Below, in pieces: positions 1-9,900 of a DNA stretch of 38,828 nt; the stretch's first letter is position 1; each line of letters opens with the position of its first letter. This DNA is from Zetaproteobacteria bacterium (GTDB lineage: Bacteria; Bdellovibrionota_B; Oligoflexia; Oligoflexales; Bog-1112), in NCBI GenBank assembly GCA_028817975.1, contig JAPPOJ010000262.1:1-38828 (forward strand), in the 5' to 3' direction. Below the pieces are notes generated by a model. The model did not search any database, was not told the origin of the DNA, and worked only from the letters and a program-made list of their open reading frames with translations. The translations under genes and the position numbers were made by a program.

Positions 1-38
1 TCTTTTTTCTGAGCATACAATGAAATACCCAGATTTGA

Positions 39-1898
39 GTGCAGCTTAAACGTTATTGTCGGAGTTATCGATTGCAAAATATTATAGAAGATAAATCGGT
101 TCCAAGCCCTTTTCCTGTGGGGGCTTGGGGCGAAGAGCTAGGCAAGTATTCAGAGTCAGATCGTAAGTGGTTGCTTCATGCTGCAAGTGTTGAGAAAATG
201 GAAGTCAATTTCTTGGCTGCAGATGATAATGAACAAAAGTTGTTACGTAAGTTTTTGCGTCAGGAAAAAAAGATACCTTCTTTGGCCGAGCTGCTAGCTT
301 TGAATAGTAACTCTTTGCTAGAGCGGCGAGGCTGGGGGAAAACCGCAGCCAAGAGATTGGCAGCGTTTCAGCTGCGCTTGTCGGCAAGCTTGCTGGAGAA
401 CCGAGACAATCTGTTGTCTTTGGTGCAGGATAATTCAAAGCCAGCGCCTATCGTATTTCGTAAGGTGGCCAACTTCGATTTGGGTTGGATTGATGAGGCT
501 TTGGTCGCGGATATGGATTATGGCTTAGCCTGTCTTTCTGAAGAGATGAGGACTATTGCCCGTGGTCGTTGGGCTTACCAGTCCGAGGCGATGTCTCTAG
601 AAGAAATTGGGATGAAGTTTGATAAAACACGTGAGCGTGTGCGGCAGCTGCAAGAAGATTTCAATCGCACGATTTGTATTAGTCTGCGGGTTGGGGGGCA
701 GTTTCTCCGCCATAATCTTAAGCGTTTTCCTGAGTCTTCTGCCAGCCAGTTGCTACCAAAGTTTTTTGCGCGTTTCACCAACCAAAAGCGTTTTTATCAG
801 TTTTTAGATATGTGCTGTGGACTCACTGGGAAGGAAAGCTTTCTAGAATCTCAGTGGATTGACTTTCAACAGATATCTTTGGGGGAGTTAGAAGCTTTTT
901 ATGCCAGTGTTGCCGGCCCTTATAACCGAGTGGACCTGCTTTTGGCGATTCAGAATATTTATAAGTTTAGCCCTTTGCAAGCTGGTGAGTGGCTTGACCA
1001 CTTGATTTGTATAGGGCGTTTGGTTCCTTCAGGAGGGGGGCTGTATCCCCATGGGTTGCATAAAAATATTGCGGTAGCTCATGCGTTGCTGAGCTATCCT
1101 GAGGGGTTACACTGGACTCAAGTTTATCGTGAAATTCAGCGTAAAAACTTGCTGCGTGTTCAGCTGAATGACCAGCGCTTGGATGCCTCATTTACGGAAA
1201 ATCAGTTTATTTATCTTGTGAACCAAGGGACTTACTGTCATCGCCGCTTTATGAAAGTTTCGTCGGCGCAGGCTGAAAAGTTGATTAGTTGGACCCGCTC
1301 GCGCTTAAGCCTTTCTCCTGGCGAGAAGTTTCACCTTTTGGGTCTGTGGCAGGAGCTATGTTCTCAGCAGGGTGAGGTGTGTGATTATTTTCACTACCGC
1401 CATGTCATTTCTGTCTATGGTGAAAAATTTGGTGTCTATTTTAGTGGTGCGTCTCGGAATGACACTGTTTCTATGGAAGAGAATGCGGTAAAGAAGACGA
1501 GTCGTTCGGATGTTTTGAACGTGTTGATTCAAGCTGGATGTGTGCTCCATTACGACGAGATTATGTCACGTTTAGGGCGTCGTGGATCAAGTTTGGTCTT
1601 AAATGCTTTGTACGCTTTGCGTGAAGAGCGTCAGGTTGTTTTTCTTGGCAGACAACGCTACGCCACCTTGGATGTTGCTTTTGCAAAACTGAATATTGCC
1701 AAAGCCTCCGACCTTGTCATCGCGACCTGTAAAAGTAGAGATGGTATTGCTCGTATGGAAACGTTAGTGCAGGTGTTGAATCAGAAATTCGGTCTCCAAG
1801 AGTCTCGATCCTTTTATTCTGCCTTTTTGCGTATGTTTGGCTCCTTAAATGGTTGGACTGTAGAGTCTGGGCGCGTAAAATTACGCAGTCGAGCTTAA
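39..1898 (+). CDS. Orphan DNA-binding protein with alpha-CTD-like HhH segment and sigma-70 region 4-like HTH; remainder unknown, possibly winged-helix
   Basis: 619 aa ORF. 'SLAELLALNSNSLLERRGWGKTAAKRLAAFQ' resembles RNAP alpha-CTD; 'LSEEMRTIARGRWAYQSEAMSLEEIGMKFDKTRERVRQLQEDFNRTI' closely matches sigma region 4 (TRERVRQ). The called GTG immediately follows an in-frame TGA, so the true start may be downstream. Confidence 0.75.
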   Translation: MQLKRYCRSYRLQNIIEDKSVPSPFPVGAWGEELGKYSESDRKWLLHAASVEKMEVNFLAADDNEQKLLRKFLRQEKKIPSLAELLALNSNSLLERRGWGKTAAKRLAAFQLRLSASLLENRDNLLSLVQDNSKPAPIVFRKVANFDLGWIDEALVADMDYGLACLSEEMRTIARGRWAYQSEAMSLEEIGMKFDKTRERVRQLQEDFNRTICISLRVGGQFLRHNLKRFPESSASQLLPKFFARFTNQKRFYQFLDMCCGLTGKESFLESQWIDFQQISLGELEAFYASVAGPYNRVDLLLAIQNIYKFSPLQAGEWLDHLICIGRLVPSGGGLYPHGLHKNIAVAHALLSYPEGLHWTQVYREIQRKNLLRVQLNDQRLDASFTENQFIYLVNQGTYCHRRFMKVSSAQAEKLISWTRSRLSLSPGEKFHLLGLWQELCSQQGEVCDYFHYRHVISVYGEKFGVYFSGASRNDTVSMEENAVKKTSRSDVLNVLIQAGCVLHYDEIMSRLGRRGSSLVLNALYALREERQVVFLGRQRYATLDVAFAKLNIAKASDLVIATCKSRDGIARMETLVQVLNQKFGLQESRSFYSAFLRMFGSLNGWTVESGRVKLRSRA

Positions 1899-1900
1899 GA

Positions 1901-1917
1901 GCAAAGACTTACTTTGC
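1901..1917. other. Small inverted repeat GCAAAG-actta-CTTTGC between convergent genes
   Basis: 6-bp stem, 5-nt loop read directly; no clear T-tract, so terminator role is uncertain. Confidence 0.3.
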
Positions 1918-1929
1918 CCTGCTATGAGG

Positions 1930-3828
1930 CTAGTCTGTATCGAATGTGCTGTCGTTATTTTCAATGCCCTTTGCCTCATGGTTGGGTGAGAGGTGTCTTT
2001 CGATGCTTTCTTTCAGCCTTTGTGCGGTTGCTAAAGACATTCCCCTTACTTTTTGTGCAATTTCAACAGCACTCAACGTTCCAATCATTTCTAAGTCGGT
2101 AAAATGTTCTAATACCCTTTTGCGTAGAACAGGCCCTATTCCGGGAATCTTCAGTAGACTGGGGGTTTGGCGGATCTTTTGCCGCCGCTTTCTGTGATGA
2201 GAGATCGCAAAACGGTGTGCTTCATCGCGTATTTTAGTGACCAGTCCGCATACGGGGCTTGCAGGATCGAGTTCAATCGTTTGGGGGGGCGCGCGTAGGA
2301 TAAGGCGCTCGGCCGTATGAATGGGGCTGTGCTGGGAGCCCGCAGTCTTGGTACGAGCTTTTGCTAGTCCTATAACAGTAATATGTTGCTTGGATTTTTC
2401 TTCGAGAGCGCCCCAGGCGGCTTCGAGCTGTCCTTTCCCCCCGTCGATAATGAGTAAGTGAGGGTCGGGACGTTGGCTATTTTGCTTGAAACGCCTGCGC
2501 AGCACCTGTGCAATGGAGTGATAGTCGTCAGGGGTTTGAGTTTCATCACACACGTTGTAAAGGCGGTATTCGTTTTTATCCGGTTTTCCTTGTGTGAAGC
2601 AGACGATTGCAGCAACTGTGGCGGTACCTTGAAAGTGAGAGATATCGATGCACTCTATTCTTTCGGGGCTTGTGCTCATGACACAAAGATTTTGTAAAGT
2701 TGCGAGTGCGATTTCGTTGGGTTGTGCAAAGATCTTTTGATGCTCTGCATGTAAGTGAGCATTTTTTTTAGCGGTGTTGGAGAGAGTGCGTACTTCTCCC
2801 TTTTGAAGAGGTTTTATTTGAGGCTGTGCGCCCTGTTCTGTCAAAACTCTTTCTAAGAGGGAGCAACTTTCTTCGGTAAGTGGGCTGAAGATATTCTCTG
2901 GAGCTGTATGTTGACTGTAGTAGTTGGTCAAGAAGGAGAGAATGGTTTCTTCCTGTGTTTGTAAGACGAGGCCCATCACCTGATTGAAATGCCCGAGTAG
3001 CTTATTATTTCTAACCATGCAAATAGAAACGCTGATATTTTCTTGGTCGGATTCCACCCAATCAATCACGTCGGCGTTTGACAGGAATTTGTATTGTACA
3101 TTTTGATTGCTTTGAAATTTTTTCAGTGCAGAGAGTTGGTCTCGAATTTTAGCTGCAAGCTCGTAGCTTTCTTGGTGACTTGCTTGCCACATTTTTTCAT
3201 TGAGCTGGTTCAAAAGTTGCTTCTTTCGACCTTTTAACCATTGAGTGGCTTCTTGGAGCACTGCGATATATTGGGTTCGGTCCACGTGGCGGGTGCACTG
3301 ACCTAAGCACTTATGCATATGAAAATATAAACATGGTCGTTTGGCGTGATTAAACTCATGTTCCCCACAACGTATGAGAGGGAAAATTTCGTATATACAG
3401 TCAAGAACTAGGCTAAGTTCGGCTGTCTGTGCAAAGGGGCCAATGTACTCGGCTTTGTCACCTTCCTTTTTTTTGCGTACGACCTGTAGTCGTGGCCATG
3501 TCGCGTCCCAGTCAATGCGTACCATTGGGTATTGTTTGTCATCTCTTAGAAGAACGTTGTACTTGGGCTGATGGTGCTGAATGAGGTTGCGCTCTAATAA
3601 GAGAGCTTCAACTTCAGTCGTGACGGTGATGTATTGAAGGTCGTGGATTTGGGCTAATAACGCACGAGTTTTGAGTGAGTGGCTCTCCAGATTGCGAAAG
3701 TAGGATTGAACCCGCGAATAGAGATTTTTGGCCTTGCCGATATAGATGACTTTTTGAAGGCGATCATACATGAGGTAGACGCCGCAGACTTTAGGGAGTG
3801 AGCGGACTTTCTGACGAAGTATAGTCAC
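1930..3828 (-). CDS. uvrC: Excinuclease ABC subunit C
   Basis: 632 aa; N-terminal GIY-YIG 'CGVYLMYDRLQKVIYIGKAKNLYSRV', UvrC core 'ECIDISHFQG', C-terminal HhH 'LLKIPGIGPVLRKRVLEHF'. Confidence 0.97.
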   Translation of the reverse strand: MTILRQKVRSLPKVCGVYLMYDRLQKVIYIGKAKNLYSRVQSYFRNLESHSLKTRALLAQIHDLQYITVTTEVEALLLERNLIQHHQPKYNVLLRDDKQYPMVRIDWDATWPRLQVVRKKKEGDKAEYIGPFAQTAELSLVLDCIYEIFPLIRCGEHEFNHAKRPCLYFHMHKCLGQCTRHVDRTQYIAVLQEATQWLKGRKKQLLNQLNEKMWQASHQESYELAAKIRDQLSALKKFQSNQNVQYKFLSNADVIDWVESDQENISVSICMVRNNKLLGHFNQVMGLVLQTQEETILSFLTNYYSQHTAPENIFSPLTEESCSLLERVLTEQGAQPQIKPLQKGEVRTLSNTAKKNAHLHAEHQKIFAQPNEIALATLQNLCVMSTSPERIECIDISHFQGTATVAAIVCFTQGKPDKNEYRLYNVCDETQTPDDYHSIAQVLRRRFKQNSQRPDPHLLIIDGGKGQLEAAWGALEEKSKQHITVIGLAKARTKTAGSQHSPIHTAERLILRAPPQTIELDPASPVCGLVTKIRDEAHRFAISHHRKRRQKIRQTPSLLKIPGIGPVLRKRVLEHFTDLEMIGTLSAVEIAQKVRGMSLATAQRLKESIERHLSPNHEAKGIENNDSTFDTD

Positions 3829-3837
3829 GGTGAGTCC

Positions 3838-5871
3838 TTAGTTGGTTTGGTCGATCCACAATGCGAGGGCCGACTTCATCTCGGTAATTTCATCTCTCAG
3901 GGTGGCAGCATTTTCAAACTCTAGTTGTGCAGCTGCTTTTTGCATTTTTTTCTGCTGGGTGCGAATTCTTTTTTCAAGTTCAGCAGGTGTTTTTACTCCC
4001 CACAGTTCGATTTGCTGTTGCATCGAGTCTGTGTTGGACATTGCTTCTGCACCTTCGTGCAGTGGCTTGAGGAGTCCATAAATGACCCGAAGATCCTGTT
4101 GTACAGGTTTGAGAACAGTTTTAGGCTGAATATCATTTTTTTGGTTGTAGGCCAATTGTTTTTGTCGCCTTCTTTCGGTCTCTTCGATCGCAAGTTTCAT
4201 GGAGTCCGTGATGTGATCGGCGTAGAGAATGGCTTTGCCACAGTCATTGCGTGCTGCACGCCCGATAATTTGGATGAGAGATGCTCTAGAGCGTAAGAAG
4301 CCTTCTTTATCGGCATCCATAACAGCTACGAGGGCGACCTCGGGGACATCGATCCCTTCTCGTAGTAGATTGATTCCTATCAATACATCGAACTTTCCCA
4401 GACGTAATTGGCGCAGTAAGTCCGCACGGGTTAATGCATCAATATCTGAGTGTAAATACTCGACGCGAAACCCCTGTTCACGATAGTGTTTGCATAAGTC
4501 TTCGGCCATACGCTTGGTGAGTGTGGTAATCATGACGCGAAAGCCGGCTGCGATTGTTTTAGTCATTTGTGTTTGAAGATGATCGACCTGGAGGTGTGCA
4601 CTCACGACCTCTACTTGGGGGTCCAACAACCCTGTGGGGCGTATAATTTGCTCGGTTAGATTCTTGGAGGAGAGTTGTAGCTCGCGTGGACTTGGTGTAG
4701 CAGACACATAAAGAATGCGGTTATTGCGTGAGAGAAACTCTTCAAAATTTAGAGGGCGGTTGTCCAGTGCTGCGGGCAGACGGAAACCGTACTCCACGAG
4801 GTTGCTTTTACGTGACCTATCCCCGTTAAACATCCCGCCTATTTGCGAGACGGTAATATGACTCTCGTCGATGATGGTGAGAAAGTCTTTGGGGAAGTAA
4901 TCGAGCAAACATGGCGGGGGTTCGCCGGGGAGTAAGCCGGTGAGATATCGGGAGTAGTTTTCAATGCCTGGACAAAAGCCTAGTTGCTCGAAAGATTCAA
5001 TGTCTGCCATGGTTCTTTCTTCTAACCTGGCTGCCTCGGCATGTCTTTGTAAGCTTTTGAGTTGCCTGAGTCGCACACCTAGATCGCTGAGAATGTTTTG
5101 TACGATGCTATGAATGGCTTTTTGGCTTGCGATATAGTGGCTGCCTGGGTAGATGGAAACTTTATCGACGGCCTTTAACGGTCGCCCTGAAAGAGCATCG
5201 ATGAGCATGATTTCTTCAATACTATCCCCAAAAAAGCAGATCCGTACAGCTTCGTCACGTTGGTGTGCAGGAAGAATGTCAACTTGCTCTCCTCGGACGC
5301 GAAACTTGCCACGACTCAGGTCGAGGTCGTTACGGCTGTATTGGAGCTCGATGAGAGAGCGGAGCAAGCTATCACGCGTAAGTGTGTCGTTGGTGGCTAA
5401 ATGAATGACCTGTTCTGCATAGGTTTCGGGTGATCCTAGGCCATAAATGCAGCTTACACTGGCGACAATAATGGTGTTAGGCTTTTCGAAAAGAAACCGG
5501 GTCGCTTCGTGACGCATCTTATCAATATCTTCATTGATGGCGCTGTCTTTCTCGATATAGGTGTCCGAAGCTGGGATATAGGCTTCGGGCTGATAATAGT
5601 CGTAGTAGCTGATAAAGTAGCCGACATTTTCTTTGGGGAAATATTCTTTGAACTCAAGGTACAGCTGAGCAGCGAGTGTCTTGTTGGGAGCAATAATCAG
5701 AGTCGGGAGCTGTAGCTTAGAGATAACATTGGCCATGGTAAAGGTTTTTCCCGACCCAGTCACTCCCATCAACACGTGGTGTTGCTGGCCTGAAGTAAAT
5801 GCGTTTACAATAGATGCTATAGCTTGGGGCTGATCTCCTTGGGGGGTGTATTTCGAATGTACTTTGAACAC
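3838..5871 (-). CDS. uvrB: Excinuclease ABC subunit B
   Basis: 677 aa; 'GVTGSGKTFTMANVI', 'SYYDYYQPEAYIP', 'IGINLLREGIDVPEVALVAVMDADKEGFLRS', C-terminal UVR motif. Confidence 0.98.
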   Translation of the reverse strand: MFKVHSKYTPQGDQPQAIASIVNAFTSGQQHHVLMGVTGSGKTFTMANVISKLQLPTLIIAPNKTLAAQLYLEFKEYFPKENVGYFISYYDYYQPEAYIPASDTYIEKDSAINEDIDKMRHEATRFLFEKPNTIIVASVSCIYGLGSPETYAEQVIHLATNDTLTRDSLLRSLIELQYSRNDLDLSRGKFRVRGEQVDILPAHQRDEAVRICFFGDSIEEIMLIDALSGRPLKAVDKVSIYPGSHYIASQKAIHSIVQNILSDLGVRLRQLKSLQRHAEAARLEERTMADIESFEQLGFCPGIENYSRYLTGLLPGEPPPCLLDYFPKDFLTIIDESHITVSQIGGMFNGDRSRKSNLVEYGFRLPAALDNRPLNFEEFLSRNNRILYVSATPSPRELQLSSKNLTEQIIRPTGLLDPQVEVVSAHLQVDHLQTQMTKTIAAGFRVMITTLTKRMAEDLCKHYREQGFRVEYLHSDIDALTRADLLRQLRLGKFDVLIGINLLREGIDVPEVALVAVMDADKEGFLRSRASLIQIIGRAARNDCGKAILYADHITDSMKLAIEETERRRQKQLAYNQKNDIQPKTVLKPVQQDLRVIYGLLKPLHEGAEAMSNTDSMQQQIELWGVKTPAELEKRIRTQQKKMQKAAAQLEFENAATLRDEITEMKSALALWIDQTN

Positions 5872-6137
5872 GATATATCCTGACTGATGAAGGGTGATGT
5901 GTTGAATGTGCTAGCTCAGGCAAGTGGCAGTGTGTTTTTGCCTTGGGTGTTGCCTGTGGGAGCTTCGAAAAAAGGTACGTGTGCTTTAATCTTACACAAG
6001 AGCTTTGAAGTGCCATCGTTTTCATACTACACTAGTCTAGGCTGTTGAAAGGGTGGCTGGTTTGTTGCGTGGAAGATTATAGAGTTTGTAGGATATTTTT
6101 GAAACAGATTCATTTTCGTCGTTTGCAGTTGAACTAC

Positions 6138-6168
6138 CTTCCGCGTTAAGCTAACTTAGCTACGGAAG
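6138..6168 (+). promoter_or_regulatory. Leader inverted repeat/hairpin upstream of the act operon
   Basis: CTTCCG (6138-6143) pairs with CGGAAG (6163-6168); inner AGCTA (6149-6153) pairs with TAGCT (6157-6161); ends about 27 nt before the actA ATG. No T-tract. Confidence 0.4.
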
Positions 6169-6195
6169 AAAACGAGGATAAATAAGGAACCTGGC

Positions 6196-6819
6196 ATGGT
6201 CTTGCGATTTTGTTGGATTGCGTTGACAGCAACTTGTTTGTTGATGAGTGGCAGCAGTTACGCTTGGTGGATGTGGACACCTGGTGACCATGTCGATGAC
6301 TCGACACAGAATATGTTTGACTATGGCTATCACCCCAAGCAGCCTATCGATTTTAGCCACGAGCTGCACGCGGGTAAGCGAGAAATACCTTGTCAGTATT
6401 GCCATTCTGCAGCAAGGCGGTCCATCTCTGCTGGGATTCCAAGTATGCATACCTGTATGGGGTGCCATCAGTACGTGCGTACGGATAAAGAACCCATTCA
6501 ATTTTTGACCCAGAAGTATCAGGAACAAGACCCTATTCGTTGGACTAAAGTAAACGACCTCCCCGACTATGTCAGGTTTAGTCATCAAGCTCATCTTGGT
6601 GCTAAGGATCATGAAGGGAAGCTGCTACTCGGTGAGGACGAAGATCAGGTTTGTATCGCGTGTCATGGTCCAGTAAAGGAGATGACGACCTATGCGCAAT
6701 GGACGCCGTTGCAAATGGGGTGGTGTATTAGCTGTCATAATCAAAAACGTGAACCGGAATCCCCAGGAGCAGAGCCAAAGAATTTCGCTGCTGTGTCATG
6801 TAATACTTGTCATTATTAG
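6196..6819 (+). CDS. actA: Alternative complex III pentaheme cytochrome c subunit ActA
   Basis: 207 aa; signal-like N-terminus; five CxxCH motifs (CQYCH, CMGCH, CIACH, CISCH, CNTCH); first gene of act operon; SD AAGGAA. Confidence 0.93.
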   Translation: MVLRFCWIALTATCLLMSGSSYAWWMWTPGDHVDDSTQNMFDYGYHPKQPIDFSHELHAGKREIPCQYCHSAARRSISAGIPSMHTCMGCHQYVRTDKEPIQFLTQKYQEQDPIRWTKVNDLPDYVRFSHQAHLGAKDHEGKLLLGEDEDQVCIACHGPVKEMTTYAQWTPLQMGWCISCHNQKREPESPGAEPKNFAAVSCNTCHY

Positions 6820-6872
6820 AGTTAGGTGAATTGGGTTTAGAATAGTAACGATTGATTAAATAGGTTTTATCG

Positions 6873-6906
6873 ATGCTTGCTTGTGGAAACAGATGTCCAC
6901 TAGCAT
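6873..6906 (+). other. Intercistronic hairpin between actA and actB
   Basis: ATGCT (6873-6877)/AGCAT (6902-6906) and GTGGA (6883-6887)/TCCAC (6896-6900) with an internal loop. Confidence 0.35.
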
Positions 6907-6937
6907 GACAACCTTCCTGTAGATGCGGAGAGTTGCT

Positions 6938-9900
6938 TTGAGTAAACAAGAAGTGGACGAATTGGCAAAGCTTGCAGAAAAACCGGAAGTCTTTGCTCCG
7001 AGTGGATCTTTTGAGGCTCCTGTCCGTGATGTGAAGCCTGGTGAGTACTATGCTTATGCTGAAGAGCGTCTCCCTGGCATTACGGAGGTTGAGGGCTCTG
7101 TGGAGGCCGACCTACCTGTAAGCCCTCAGGAGAAACTGGCCACGCAGGGCTTCTCTCTGGATCGTCGAGACGTGTTGCGGCTTTTCGGTGCGAGCGCGGT
7201 AGCTTCTTCTGCAGGCTGTATTCAAAGGCCGGAAGAGCATATCGTTTCTTATATACGTAAGCCGCGTGATCAAGTTCCGGGAGTTGCGACTCACTATGCT
7301 TCCACATGTGACGGCTGCGCCTCGAGTTGTGGCATTGTCGTTAAGACCAAGGGTGGCCGTCCGGTAAAAATTGAAGGTCATGATGAGCATCCCGTGAGTC
7401 AAGGGGCTTTGTGTGGCGTCGGTCAGGCAGGCCTGCAGGCTTTATATCATCCTGAGCGACTCAAAGGTCCTCGGGTGCGTGTTGGAGAACGTTTAGACGA
7501 AACGACTTGGGATGATGTTTTTGAGCGCATTGCGAAGACGCTTGGAAGTAAGGCCAAGATAGGTATTCTTACGGGCGCACCGTCTGGACATGCTCTCGAA
7601 TTTTATAAGGAAGTCCTGTCTAACATGGGCCAAGGTGAGGATCAACTCTACACCTGGGAGCCAAATGGCTTGTTTACTTCGATTGCGAAGGCCCACGAGT
7701 TCGCCTTTGGTGAGCTAGATCTGCCTCGGGTAGAGCTAAGCTCTGCTCAGTTAGTTGTTGGCATTTCTTCTGATTTTCTGGATGTTGGGACCGCTCCTGT
7801 TTTTCATGGGAAGGGCTTTTCGCGTGGACATGCCTATGCTTTGGGTAAACGTGGTAGGTTTGTGGCTTTTGAAAGCAACTATACGCTTACAGGAGCGAAG
7901 GCCGATGAGCGTCATGTTATTAACCCTGGGGCAGAGGTTCTCGTAACTTTGCTGTTGGTACGCTCCCTGATGGAGGAGCCTGGCTCGCGTGGTTCTGTAG
8001 CCCAAAGAAAACAAATAGCCGATATTTTGGAGTTGCAAAAGTCTGTTTTAGACGAAGCTTATGCAAAAGTTGGTATTGAGAAGACTGTATTTGATGAGCT
8101 CGCGCACAGCCTACTACAAATGCCAAGTGTCATCCTAGCGGGTGGTAGCTCGGTGTTTGATCACAATGCGACCCAGCTCCAGCTTGCAGCGATATTTGCG
8201 AACATCTTAATAGGCTCCTATGGTGCGACTCTGATGTTTGAGGATGGCTGGATGCCGTGTCCTGTCGTGCCGGGGGACCTGAAACGTCTTTTAAGTAATG
8301 CAGAAGATCTCGACGCGCTGATTGTGGTGGACACCAATCCTATTTTCTCGGCTCCGCCTAGTTGGGAAGTTAGGAAAGTGCTTGAGAGGATTCCATTTGT
8401 AGTTTCTATCCAGAACTTTCCAAATGAAATGGACGATGTTGCTGAGTTTGTGTTACCGAATAATCACTACTTAGAATCTTGGGGAGATGCCCAGCCTGTA
8501 GCCGGATTCTGGTCTATGCGTCAGCCAGTTGTGCGCTCCACTACCAATAGCCGTCAAGCGGAAGATATCTTGTTATGGGTCTTGGCCTACATGGAGAAAA
8601 GTCTTCCTTATAAAGATTATCGGGCGTATCTCAGAAAACGTTGGCAGAAAATCTACGATATGTCCGGTACGAAGGTTTCTTATGACCACTTTTTGCAGGC
8701 CGTTACTCGGCGTGGCTTCGTGGGTCGCTTGCAGACACGTACTGTGGCAGAGCTGTCTAATGTGAGAGATCACTTTCGTGGCCTTCCTGAGCCTTTGACA
8801 GAGCTTAGTCTTATTTCTCCTTTAGACTCGCGACTACATGACGGGCGTTATGCTCACTTGCCAGTGCTCCAGGAGGCAGGAGATCCGATCACGACGATCA
8901 CTTGGGACACTTGGGCGGGATTTAACCCACATACAATGGAGGCCCGTGGGATACGTCAAGGGCAAGTTGTGAAAGTTAAATCCAGTGTTGGCGAAATAGA
9001 AGTGACGGCTTTCGCAGTTCCTGGAGTGCATAAGAATCTTGTGGTTGTTCCCCGAGGGAATGGACATCAAGATCACCGCTCGACGATCTCTTATAAAAAT
9101 GGTGTGAATCCACTTCCGTTGTTTTTGAGGGCTGAAGATCGATATAGTGGGCAGCCGGTGACGTCGAATCAAAAGATCGAAGTTGTGGTGACAGAGAAAA
9201 GATACCGTTTAGCCGCTTTACAAAAGACGTCTGACATTGGTGAGCGTTCCGATATTATTAAGAAACACTCGTTGGCTACTTTAAAGCGTAACTTTAATAA
9301 GAAGCGTGACTTAGATCATGTTCCAGACCTCTTTCCTAAGCTGGAGGAGGGAGAGTACAAGTGGGGTATGTCGATCGACTTAGATCGTTGTACGGGTTGT
9401 GGTGCCTGTATGATTGCATGCTCCGTTGAGAATAATGTTCCCCAGGTTGGGCGTGAGCAAATTCTTCTTGGGCGTACGATGCATTGGATTCGTTTGGATC
9501 GCTACTTTCATGGGGATTTGAATAATCCTAAAGCAACTTTCCAGCCGGTCATGTGTCAGCATTGCAATCATGCTCCATGTGAGGCGGTGTGTCCTGTCTA
9601 TGCAACGACACATGATGAAGAAGGCATGAATGCGATGACCTACAACCGCTGTGTAGGAACACGCTACTGTGCAAACGCCTGTCCTTATAAAGTGCGTCGC
9701 TTTAACTGGTGGACGCATAAGTGGGGAGAAATGGGGAAACGACAAATGGATCGGAATCCCAGAGCCGTGAATCCAGATGTGACGGTTCGTACGCGTGGAG
9801 TGATGGAGAAGTGCTCCTTATGTGTTGGGCGTATCCGGGATGCAAAGCATGTTGCCAAAGCTGAAGGGCGTAAAGTGAAGGATCGCGACGTTCGGACGGC

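Noticed and set aside
3925-4296. 123 aa plus-strand ORF antisense to uvrB
   Set aside because: uvrB is unambiguous on the other strand; no motif in this ORF.
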